Origin: Duganella sp. CF517
GTDB taxonomy: Bacteria > Pseudomonadota > Gammaproteobacteria > Burkholderiales > Burkholderiaceae_D
Reading direction: 5' to 3'
Assembly: GCF_900110275.1 (NCBI RefSeq)
Contig: NZ_FODC01000001.1
Span: 558,001 to 622,000 of the forward strand
DNA: 64,000 nt
The stretch's first letter is position 1; every line of letters starts with the position of its first letter. Of this stretch, positions 38,217 through 48,050 are shown in pieces. Both the position numbers and the translations under genes were made by a program. Under the pieces are notes generated by a model. The model was not told the DNA's origin, searched no databases, and saw nothing but the letters and a program-made list of their open reading frames with translations.

Positions 38217-39236
38217 TTATTTTTTAGCCGTCGCGCCGATCGCCATCAGGCGCTGCACGACGCAGAATACAAACAGCAGACCGCCGATGACGATCTTGGT
38301 CCACCACGAACTGAGGGTGCCGTCGAAGGCGATCAGCGTCTGGATGGTCCCGAGCACCAGCACGCCGGACAGCGCGCCGGCGACATAGCCGTAGCCGCCG
38401 GTCAGCAAGGTGCCGCCGATGACCACCGCAGCGATGGCGTCCAGCTCCGTGCCCTGCGCGTGCAGGCCGTAACCGGACAACATATAGAACGAGAACAGCA
38501 CGCCGGCCAGCGCCGCGCAAAAGCCGCTGAAGGCGTAGATCAGCACCTTGGTGCGCGCCACGCGCAGCCCCATCATCAGCGCGGACTGCTCGTTGCCGCC
38601 GACGGCGTAGATGGCGCGGCCGAACGGCGTGCAATGCGCGACGTAGATGGCGACGGCCAGCATCGCCAGCGCGATCAGCGCGCCCGGCGACAGGAAGCCG
38701 CCCAGTACCGGCACCTGCGTCTGCGACATGGCGACGAACAACGGATCGTCGATGGTGATCGAGTTAATGCTGATCAGGTAGCAAAGGCCGCGCGCCAGGA
38801 ACATCCCGGCCAGGGTGACGATGAACGGTTGCAGCTTGAAATAGTGGATGATGGCGCCCATGGCCGCGCCGAAACCGGCGCCCAGCGCCAGCGAAATCGC
38901 GATCACCAGCAGCGGCGGCACATGCCAGGTTTGCAGCAGCCAGGCCGAGATCATCGTCGTCAGCGCCAGCACCGAGCCGACCGACAGGTCGATGCCACCC
39001 GACAGGATCACAAAGCTCATGCCGACCGCGATCACCAGCAGGAAGGCGTTATCGATCAGCAGGTTGAACATCACCTGCAGCGACAGGAAACCCGGGTAGG
39101 CGGCGCCGCCGGCGACCAGCAGCACCGCCAGCAGCAGCACAGTCACCAGCGAGGTGAAATACGGCGACGACGTCAGGCCACGCGGGCGGGACCGCTTGGC
39201 CCCGGCGACGGCGCCGGTCATGACGCTCGCGCTCAT
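38217..39236 (-). CDS. yjfF: Sugar ABC transporter permease (YjfF-like)
   Basis: A 339-residue inner-membrane permease of the RbsC/AraH class with the signature segment SFVILSGGIDLSVGSVLAL (about 74-92). It corresponds to YjfF of the E. coli YtfQ-YtfR-YtfT-YjfF furanose transporter. I chose ATG 39236 because it overlaps the stop of the upstream permease (ATGA); a longer frame exists but lacks support. Confidence 0.88.
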   Translation of the reverse strand: MSASVMTGAVAGAKRSRPRGLTSSPYFTSLVTVLLLAVLLVAGGAAYPGFLSLQVMFNLLIDNAFLLVIAVGMSFVILSGGIDLSVGSVLALTTMISAWLLQTWHVPPLLVIAISLALGAGFGAAMGAIIHYFKLQPFIVTLAGMFLARGLCYLISINSITIDDPLFVAMSQTQVPVLGGFLSPGALIALAMLAVAIYVAHCTPFGRAIYAVGGNEQSALMMGLRVARTKVLIYAFSGFCAALAGVLFSFYMLSGYGLHAQGTELDAIAAVVIGGTLLTGGYGYVAGALSGVLVLGTIQTLIAFDGTLSSWWTKIVIGGLLFVFCVVQRLMAIGATAKK

Positions 39237-40284
39237 GCTGCGACTCCTTTGGAGCGGGCCGGGAAGACGCGGCGCCACATGTTTTTGAATTCGGCCGACT
39301 GCGAAATACAGACCAGGAACACGACCACCGATTTGACGACCATGTTCACTTCCGGCGGCAGGCCGAGCGAGTAGATGGTGTAGGTGAGCGTTTGAATGAT
39401 CAAGGCGCCGATCACGCTGCCGGCCAGGCTGAATTTACCGCCAGCCAGCGAGGTGCCGCCCAGGGTGACGGCCAGGATCGCGTCCAGTTCCAGCAGCAGG
39501 CCGGCGTTGTTGGCGTCGGCGCTCTTGATGTTCGCGCTGATCATCAGGCCGGAGAGTCCGGCGCAGGCGCTGCAGAACAGGTAGACGAAGAAGATCAGCG
39601 TCGCGGTCTTCAAGCCGGCCAGGCGCGCGGCCACCGGGTTGATGCCGACCGACTGGATGAACAGGCCGAGCGCCGTCTTGCGCATCAACAGGAACGTCAC
39701 GACGAAAACGGCGGCGACGATGTACAGCGAAAACGGCAGGCCAAACAGATACCCGCTACCGAGGAAGAAGAACGGTTCGTAGTAGACGGTGACGATCTGG
39801 CCGTCCGTCAGCAACTGCGCCAGGCCGCGCCCCGCCACCATCAGGATCAAGGTGGCGACGATGGGTTGCAGGCCGAGGCCCGCGACCAGCACGCCGTTCC
39901 ACGCACCACACAGCAACGCAGCGCCCATGGCGGCGCCCAGCGCCCACACCATCGGCGTGTTGGCGACGTATTCGGGCACGCCGTTGTTCATCACCATGGT
40001 GCCGCCGATAAGCATCGAGGCGACGGTGCCGCTGATGGCGACCACAGCGCCGACAGAAATGTCGATGCCGCGCGTGGCGATGACAAGGGTCATGCCGATC
40101 GCGGCCAGCGCCAGCGGCGCCGCGCGGTTGGCGATATCGATCAAGCTGCCGTACAGGTGGCCGTCCTTGATCTCGATGTGGAAGAAGCCGGGGATCAGCA
40201 ACAGGTCGATCAGCAGCAGGATCGCCAGCGCCGCCAGCGGCCGGAAAAGCGGGTGCCGCACCATGCTCATTTTGGTCGAGTCGC

Positions 40285-40288
<4 letters not shown>
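39233..40288 (-). CDS. ytfT: Sugar ABC transporter permease (YtfT-like)
   Basis: A 351-residue permease of the same class with MTLVIATRGIDISVGAVVAISG (about 61-82) and a late GGTSLAGGKFSLAGSVIGALII (about 283-304). It forms the channel with the YjfF-like subunit. Both its start and its stop overlap neighbouring genes by four bases, so ytfR-ytfT-yjfF are translationally coupled. Confidence 0.9.
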
Positions 40289-41853
<1,565 letters not shown>

Positions 41854-41865
41854 CGCGGCAGGCTA

Positions 41866-42840
41866 TCAGTATTTGCGGTTCGGGAATTCCTTGGCCGCCA
41901 CCTCGGCCGGGAATACGCCCTCTTGCACCGTGATGCGCTTGGGTACGGGCTTGTTGGCGGCGACGTCGCGCGCGATCTGCATCAGCTGTGGTCCGAACAG
42001 CGGGTTGCACTCGACGGTCACGTTCATCTTCCCGGCGACCATCGCCTGGAAGGCGCCGCGCACGCCGTCGATCGAGACCACCAGGATATCCTTACCCGGC
42101 TTCATGCCGGCTTCCTCGATCGCCTGGATCGCGCCGATGGCCATGTCGTCGTTATGCGCGTACAGCACGTTGATCTTCTTGCCCTCTGCCTTGAGGAACG
42201 CTTCCATCACTTCCTTGCCCTTGGTGCGGGTGAAGTCGCCGGTCTGCGAGCGGATGACCTTCAGCTTCGGGTTGGCGGCGATGACTTCGGCGAAGCCCTT
42301 CTGACGGTCGATCGCCGGCGCCGAGCCGACGGTGCCCTGAAGCTCGACGATGTTGAAGGTGGCGTCGGGCGTCTTCTTGGCGCGCTCCAGCAGCCAGCGC
42401 GCGGCCAGGCGGCCCTCTTCGACGAAATCGGAACCGATGAAGGTCACGTACAGCGACGGGTCGGTGACGTTGACGGCGCGGTCGGTCAGGATGACAGGAA
42501 TTTTCGCGGCCTTGGCTTCGCGCAGAACCGTGTCCCAACCCGATTCGACCACCGGCGAGAACGCAATGATATCGACGCGCTGGGCGATGAACGAGCGGAT
42601 CGCTTTGACCTGGTTTTCCTGGCGCTGCTGCGCGTCGGCGAATTTGAGGGTGATGCCCTCCTTCTTGGCGGCGTCCTTGATCGAGACGGTATTGGCGGTG
42701 CGCCATTCGCTCTCTGCGCCGACTTGCGAGAAGCCGATGACCAGCGGTTTGGCGGCGAAGGCCGGGCCTACGCTACCGAAGGCGGCGACGATCGCCGCAG
42801 CGACGCCGGCTTTGAGTACGGTTCTGCGATTGCATGTCAT
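41866..42840 (-). CDS. ytfQ: Sugar ABC transporter substrate-binding protein (YtfQ-like)
   Basis: A 324-residue periplasmic binding protein of the ribose/galactofuranose class. The signal peptide (about 1-29, ending GPAFA) contains NRRTVLKAG, so export may be by Tat. The mature part begins KPLVIGFSQVGAESEWR, with sugar-binding residues in ILTDRAVN and DDMAIGAIQAI. E. coli YtfQ binds galactofuranose; here L-arabinofuranose is the likely ligand from context. It is the first gene of its operon, with an operator-promoter module 43-109 bases upstream. Confidence 0.88.
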   Translation of the reverse strand: MTCNRRTVLKAGVAAAIVAAFGSVGPAFAAKPLVIGFSQVGAESEWRTANTVSIKDAAKKEGITLKFADAQQRQENQVKAIRSFIAQRVDIIAFSPVVESGWDTVLREAKAAKIPVILTDRAVNVTDPSLYVTFIGSDFVEEGRLAARWLLERAKKTPDATFNIVELQGTVGSAPAIDRQKGFAEVIAANPKLKVIRSQTGDFTRTKGKEVMEAFLKAEGKKINVLYAHNDDMAIGAIQAIEEAGMKPGKDILVVSIDGVRGAFQAMVAGKMNVTVECNPLFGPQLMQIARDVAANKPVPKRITVQEGVFPAEVAAKEFPNRKY

Positions 42841-42882
42841 AGCAAGGTCTCCAGATTAGATTTTTATATACTTATTAATCAC

Positions 42883-42949
42883 ATACTATGAGAAACACAA
42901 ATATCTATCCAATGATATTTTGGTCAACTACGATATCGATTTCGGTATC
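42883..42949 (-). promoter_or_regulatory. Operator and promoter of the ytfQRT-yjfF operon
   Basis: Read on the minus strand: 18-bp repeat GATACC-N6-GATATC (42949-42932), 19 bp, -35 TTGGAT (42912-42907), 18 bp, -10 TAGTAT (42888-42883). The repeat centre is near -65. Spacing is identical to the modules before the arabonate dehydratase gene and the TonB receptor gene. The surrounding region 42841-42972 is clearly more AT-rich than its neighbours. Confidence 0.8.
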
Positions 42950-42972
42950 AGCCAAGCTTCATAAGTTATAGC

Positions 42973-45405
42973 TCAACGCAGCAGCCGGAGGCCGTACAAG
43001 CCGCCGGCGGTGGAGCCGCTGCGTGCCACGAACTTGACCACCAGTTTCCCGCCAGCCGCCGCGACCATCGCCGGTGCGATCGGGTACTCAACTGTGTACA
43101 GCTCCTGCGCGGCCTTGGCGTCCAGCGCCACCTCGGCCAGCAACTGGCCGTTGACCAGGATATCGAACCTGCGGCCGGCGTCCCCTTTCGAATATGTCAG
43201 CAGCAAAGCGCGGGCCTCCGACTTTTTGTCGGTCAGGTCGTAGCTGAACCAGCTTGTCGCATGGCGCCAGCGGCGGCCCTTGGCCAACCCGGATTCGCCG
43301 CCTTCGGCCTTGAAGAAGTGGTCCGACTCCGGCTGCTGCTCGCCCGGCGCTACTTGGTCGATGGTGCGCGCATCCAGTTCCAGCCGCGCCGCCTCGTCCT
43401 CGGCGGCCTTGGCGCGCGTGGCCGCCAGATCCGCCGCCGTCGCATACGGCCAGTAAACCATGTAGCGGGAATCGTGCACGCGGAAGAACGGCACGAAGGT
43501 GGTGCCCTGCTTGCCATCCTTGCCGTCCACCAGTCCGGGCGCCACGAACGTCAGCGCCCTGCCCGATACCGGCTTGAATCGGCCTGCAAAGGCGGGACTG
43601 TCGTCGACCAGCACCGGCGCCGTTTGCAAAGGGCTCACAGGCCCGGAGGCGATATGGCCCATGCGCGAGTCGTCGGCCAGGAAATTGAGCTTCTCGTCCG
43701 GGAACGGGTTGGTCTTCGCAGCCAGCACCACGGGGCCGTGCAGCACCGCGTAGTAGTTGGATTTGTCCGGCATCTGTTCGAGCCGGGTCGTCATCGGAAG
43801 TGCGATATCGACCTTGTCGCCGTCGCGCCACTGGCGGCGGACGCTGACATAGCGGTCGGCGCCGATGCTGGCGGCGACCTGCTTGCCGTTGACGGCTACG
43901 CGCAGCGCCCCGGGCGCCACCCACTCCGGATAGCGGATTTTCAAGGTGAAGGTCTTGTTGCCCTTGACCGTGATGGTGCTGCTGCCTTCATCGGGGAAGC
44001 GGTTGGACTGGCGGATGGAGACGCCCTGCTCGCGCCAGTTCAAGGTCGACGGGATGAACAGGTTGACGTACAGGTTGTCGCCGCGATGCGCGTAAATGAA
44101 CTCGCCGTACTTGGCGTGGCTCTCGAGCCCCGAGCCCACGCAGCACCACATGCCCTGCTGCGGCTGCGAATAGACGCGATAGTGGTTCGGCCGCATCGGC
44201 GTGAAGTAGACAAAGCCGCCGCTGTGGGGACGCTGCGATCCCAGAATATGGTTGTACAGCGCGCGCTCATAATAATCGGCGTAGCTGCCTTTCGCGTCGC
44301 CGAGGAACAGCAACCCGGTGAGCTTGAGCATATTGTAGGTATTGCAGGTCTCGGGGCCTTCGACTTCCTCGATCATCGACGAGAAGTCGTTCTGGTCGTG
44401 GAAGTGTTCCTTGACGCTGTTGCCGCCAATGGCGACGGTGCGGTGATCGTGCACGGTTTGCCAGAAAAACTGCGCGGCCTTCTGCCAGTCGCGCCGGCCG
44501 GTGATGTCGCCGATGCGCTTGAAGCCGATGACTTTCGGGATTTGCGTATTGGCGTGCAGGCCGGTCAACTGGTCCTTGCCATCTTCCAGCGGGCGCAGAA
44601 TGGCCTGGTGCGAAAAGCGGATCGCCAGGTCCATGTATTTTTGCTGGCCCGTCATCTCGGAGACGTCGGCCAACACTTCGTTCATGCCGCCATGCTCGCA
44701 GCGCAGCATGTTCTGCATCTGTTCTTCGCTCAGGTGCGAGATCAGCCCGATAGTCCAGTCGCATAGCGCGATCAGCATCGCGCGAGCATCCTGGTTGCCC
44801 GCGTAGACGTGGGCGTCGCGCAAGCCGGCGTACAGCTTGTGCAGGTTGTACCAGGGGACCCATTTGCCGTTGACGGAGAAACCGTCCGCCTGGAGTTTGC
44901 CTTGCGCTATATCGCGCCATGCGGCGGCGCCGCCCGGCACGCCGCCGATGTAGCCGTCGCCGTTGCTCGCCTGGCAGCGTTGGAGTTCGGCCACGAAGTA
45001 GTTCAGGCGCTTGAGGACTTCTTCATCACCGGTGGCAGCGGACATCAGCGCCAGCGCGGTCAGATAGTGACCGCCCATATGGCCATCCAGTCCTGTCGAC
45101 TCCCAGTTGCCGTAGCTGGCCTCTTTCGGCTTCAGGCCGGCTTCGCGCAGGAAAGGCGCGAGCAGGCGGTCCGGGTTCAGCGCCATAATGTAGCGCAGGT
45201 CGGTTTGCTGGGCTTCCAGGAACGGGCTGGCGGTCAGACGCACCGCCGACAGCGGGAACAGGCGTAACGGCGCCTTGTCAGCCACCGTTGCGGCGGATGC
45301 AGGCGTCGCCGCGCCGGCCATCGGTGGAACCGCTGCGGCGGCCATCGCGCTGGCGGCATAGCGCAAGGTGCGCCGGCGCGCCGGCTTGTGGGTGGCCGCC
45401 GCCAT
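42973..45405 (-). CDS. Glycoside hydrolase family 127 beta-L-arabinofuranosidase
   Basis: An 810-residue exported GH127 (formerly DUF1680) enzyme that removes beta-L-arabinofuranose. The zinc/nucleophile set of the Bifidobacterium HypBA1 enzyme is recognisable as Glu352 and Cys354 (GPETCNTYN) with Cys421 and Cys422 (GMWCCVG), one of the latter being the expected nucleophile. The N terminus has ARRRTLRYAAS before an Ala-rich segment, so a Tat signal is likely. ATG 45405 overlaps the preceding GH43 stop by one base. An extra C-terminal beta domain (about 700-810) is present. Confidence 0.9.
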   Translation of the reverse strand: MAAATHKPARRRTLRYAASAMAAAAVPPMAGAATPASAATVADKAPLRLFPLSAVRLTASPFLEAQQTDLRYIMALNPDRLLAPFLREAGLKPKEASYGNWESTGLDGHMGGHYLTALALMSAATGDEEVLKRLNYFVAELQRCQASNGDGYIGGVPGGAAAWRDIAQGKLQADGFSVNGKWVPWYNLHKLYAGLRDAHVYAGNQDARAMLIALCDWTIGLISHLSEEQMQNMLRCEHGGMNEVLADVSEMTGQQKYMDLAIRFSHQAILRPLEDGKDQLTGLHANTQIPKVIGFKRIGDITGRRDWQKAAQFFWQTVHDHRTVAIGGNSVKEHFHDQNDFSSMIEEVEGPETCNTYNMLKLTGLLFLGDAKGSYADYYERALYNHILGSQRPHSGGFVYFTPMRPNHYRVYSQPQQGMWCCVGSGLESHAKYGEFIYAHRGDNLYVNLFIPSTLNWREQGVSIRQSNRFPDEGSSTITVKGNKTFTLKIRYPEWVAPGALRVAVNGKQVAASIGADRYVSVRRQWRDGDKVDIALPMTTRLEQMPDKSNYYAVLHGPVVLAAKTNPFPDEKLNFLADDSRMGHIASGPVSPLQTAPVLVDDSPAFAGRFKPVSGRALTFVAPGLVDGKDGKQGTTFVPFFRVHDSRYMVYWPYATAADLAATRAKAAEDEAARLELDARTIDQVAPGEQQPESDHFFKAEGGESGLAKGRRWRHATSWFSYDLTDKKSEARALLLTYSKGDAGRRFDILVNGQLLAEVALDAKAAQELYTVEYPIAPAMVAAAGGKLVVKFVARSGSTAGGLYGLRLLR

Positions 45406-46430
45406 TATTTAGGCGGCAGCTGCATGCTGCGGTATTTGTTCAAGTCGGCCTGGTCAACCGCCGGCCACCCGTTCGCATCCCATTTCATTTCCATGATTTT
45501 CAGCTTTTGCAGGTAGTTGTCGGCGGTCTCGTAGGCGTGCAGCACCAGGTAGTCCTTGCCGTCCATCGTGTAGGCGCTGTTGTGGCCGAGGCCCTTCCAG
45601 TCCTTGTCGCCGGCGATCAGCAGCGAGCCGCCGCCCTTCATCATGTCCACGCCTTTTTTGTCGACGTAAGGACCGGTCACCGATGTCGAGCGGCCCACGA
45701 CGACGTTGTAGGTACTGTCGCCTTTGCGGCAGCACAGGCCGAACGATGCGAACAGATAGTAGTAGCCATTCTTCTTGAAGATGAACGGCGCCTCGATCTC
45801 GCCCGGCCCGGCCTCCGTGCCGGCCGGCGCGTCGACGTTGGCGGTCCGGCTGGCGATCGAATGCCATTCCTGCGGCTCGGCCAACCCGGTCCAGGCGTCG
45901 TTCAGCTTGACCAGTTTCAGTCCGCTCCAGAAGGAGCCGAACGACATCCAGGCCACGCCTTTTTCATCCTCGATGATGTTCGAATCGATGGCGTTCCAGT
46001 CGTCCCGCAGAGGCACCGACTGCAGCACCATGCCCTTGTCTTCCCACCGGTAGTCGGGGGAGCGGGGATTGAGCGTCTTGTTGACGGTGACGCCGATACC
46101 CGACGTGTTTTTACCGAATCCGGACACCGAATAGTACAAATAGTATTTACCGTTATGGAACTGCACGTCCGGCGCCCAGATATGGCCGTCGAAGGTCGGC
46201 GCCGCGCGTTTGGCCCATGACGGCTGGTCCTTGAACACCCGGCCTTCCAGCTTCCAGTCCTTCATATTGGTCGAACTGTAGAAAGTGATACCGGGCCCCG
46301 TGCTGAAAACATAGTAGGTATCGCCTTCCTTGGCCATCACCGGATCGTGCACGCTGACTTCCTTGGCGGTGCACGCAGACAGGACGGCGACGCCCAACAC
46401 CAAAGCCATCGTCGAAAAAATATGCTTCAT
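45405..46430 (-). CDS. GH43 lipoprotein, endo-1,5-alpha-L-arabinanase-like
   Basis: A 341-residue enzyme with a lipoprotein signal (lipobox LSAC, Cys20), so it is probably anchored to the outer membrane. GH43 carboxylates fit Asp29 (VHDPV), Asp149 (AIDSNI) and Glu213 (GEIEAPF). The HIWAPDVQFHNGKYYLYYSVS segment is typical of the endo-arabinanase group. It would cut arabinan into fragments for the TonB receptor or for the periplasmic exo-enzymes. Confidence 0.88.
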   Translation of the reverse strand: MKHIFSTMALVLGVAVLSACTAKEVSVHDPVMAKEGDTYYVFSTGPGITFYSSTNMKDWKLEGRVFKDQPSWAKRAAPTFDGHIWAPDVQFHNGKYYLYYSVSGFGKNTSGIGVTVNKTLNPRSPDYRWEDKGMVLQSVPLRDDWNAIDSNIIEDEKGVAWMSFGSFWSGLKLVKLNDAWTGLAEPQEWHSIASRTANVDAPAGTEAGPGEIEAPFIFKKNGYYYLFASFGLCCRKGDSTYNVVVGRSTSVTGPYVDKKGVDMMKGGGSLLIAGDKDWKGLGHNSAYTMDGKDYLVLHAYETADNYLQKLKIMEMKWDANGWPAVDQADLNKYRSMQLPPK

Positions 46431-46450
46431 CTACAACCTCGATTGACTAT

Positions 46451-46477
46451 GCGAGGCCACGCCGGGCGCGGCCTCGC
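46451..46477 (-). other. Intercistronic hairpin between GH51 and GH43 genes
   Basis: Perfect 8-bp arms (46451-46458 with 46470-46477) extended by three inner pairs across one mismatch. No T run follows on the minus strand, so it looks like an RNA stability or processing element rather than a terminator. Confidence 0.5.
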
Positions 46478-46488
46478 GGGCTTACGGC

Positions 46489-48036
46489 TTACTCCACAGC
46501 GACCACGATAACGGCCTTGGCCGGGATCTTGACCGTCAGCTTGCCATCGGCGCCGGCGGTGGCGCTGAATGGCGCCGGCTTGATCGCCTCCGGCGACTGG
46601 AAGCTGTTATGCGTGTCCATCGCGGCGGACGTCAGCACCCGTCCGTTGACCGATTTGATGGCCTGGCCCGGAACGTCCACGGCGATTTCCGCTTCCTTGG
46701 TCGGGTTGGTGTTGACCAGCGCCAGATACAGCTTGCCGTCCTTGGCGCGGGCGGCCGAAGCGCTGATCTCCGGGATGCTGCTGCCGTTGTACGAATACTG
46801 CGGATTATTCGTCAACTTCAGCGGCAGCGAAGTGGCGTCCTGGAACGGCACATACATCTGGAACGCGTGGTAGGTCGGCGTCAACACCATCTTGTCCTTG
46901 TCGGTGATGATCATCGCCTGCAGCACGTTGACCATCTGCGCGATGTTCGTCATGCGCACGCGATCGGCGTGGTCGTGGAAGATGTTGAAGTTCAGCGCGG
47001 CCACCACCGCGTCGCGCAGCGTGTTTTGCTGGAACAGGAAGCCGGCGTTGGTGCCCTTCTCGACGTCGTACCACGTGCCCCACTCGTCGACCAGGAAGCC
47101 CAATTTTTTCTCGGGATCGTACTTGTCCATCACCGCCGTATTGTTCTTGATGAAGCCATCCATCTTGATCGTGTTGGACAGGGTCGAGAACCACTGGTCT
47201 TCCTTGAAGCCGGTCGCCATCCCCTTCACTTCCCACTGGCCGGTCGGGATGGTGTAGTAGTGGAAGCTGATGCCGTAGGTCTGCTTCTTGAGCTCTTTAC
47301 TCAGCGTTTCGGTCCAGGTGAGATCGTGGTCGTTGCCGCCGCTGGCGATCATCTTCGGGCGGTACTGCGGTGGCGCGCGCAGGAAGGTTTCGACGTTCTT
47401 GTACAGGTTCGCATAATGTTGCGGCGACATGTTGCCGCCGCAGCCCCATGCCTCGTTACCGATGGCGAAGTAGTCGACCTTGAACGGCTTGTCACGGCCG
47501 TTTTTGCGGCGCAGCTCCGCCAGTGTCGACTTGCTGTCGGAGGTCATGTACTCGACCCATTCCGACATCTCTTGCGCGCTGCCGGTGCCCAGGTTGCCGT
47601 TGACGTAGGTCTCGGCGCCAAGCTGCTCGGCCAGTTCGAAGAATTCGTGGGTGCCGACGGCGTTGTTTTCCTCCACACCGCCCCAGTTGGTGTTGACCTT
47701 GACCGGACGCTTCTCGCGCGCGCCGATGCCGTCGCGCCAGTGGTATTCGTCGGCGAAGCAGCCGCCCGGCCAGCGCACCAGCGGCACGTGCATGGCTTTG
47801 AGCGCGCCGACGACGTCCTTGCGCCAGCCATTGACGTTCGGGATCTTCGATTTAGGACCTACCCAGATGCCCTCGTAGATGCCGGTACCCAGATGCTCGG
47901 CGAACTGGCCGTAGATGTTCTTGTTAATGACCGGACCAGGCTTGGTCGTGTCGATCGTCACGCCGACAGGCGCGGCGAGGACGGCGCCCGACGCCACCAG
48001 GCACAGGGTGAGAACTGCACGTTTGATGTGATTCAT
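46489..48036 (-). CDS. abfA: Glycoside hydrolase family 51 alpha-L-arabinofuranosidase
   Basis: A 515-residue exported retaining arabinofuranosidase with a Sec signal peptide (about 1-22, VLAAP cleavage area). The catalytic acid/base is Glu195 in GNEAWGCGG, and the nucleophile is Glu318 in VDEWGTWYD. The RWPGGCFADEYHWRDGIG motif (88-105) is diagnostic for GH51. Many GH51 enzymes are cytoplasmic, so the signal peptide is notable. It sits 14 bases after the GH97 gene. Confidence 0.93.
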   Translation of the reverse strand: MNHIKRAVLTLCLVASGAVLAAPVGVTIDTTKPGPVINKNIYGQFAEHLGTGIYEGIWVGPKSKIPNVNGWRKDVVGALKAMHVPLVRWPGGCFADEYHWRDGIGAREKRPVKVNTNWGGVEENNAVGTHEFFELAEQLGAETYVNGNLGTGSAQEMSEWVEYMTSDSKSTLAELRRKNGRDKPFKVDYFAIGNEAWGCGGNMSPQHYANLYKNVETFLRAPPQYRPKMIASGGNDHDLTWTETLSKELKKQTYGISFHYYTIPTGQWEVKGMATGFKEDQWFSTLSNTIKMDGFIKNNTAVMDKYDPEKKLGFLVDEWGTWYDVEKGTNAGFLFQQNTLRDAVVAALNFNIFHDHADRVRMTNIAQMVNVLQAMIITDKDKMVLTPTYHAFQMYVPFQDATSLPLKLTNNPQYSYNGSSIPEISASAARAKDGKLYLALVNTNPTKEAEIAVDVPGQAIKSVNGRVLTSAAMDTHNSFQSPEAIKPAPFSATAGADGKLTVKIPAKAVIVVAVE

Positions 48037-48050
48037 TGTAAATCTCCTGA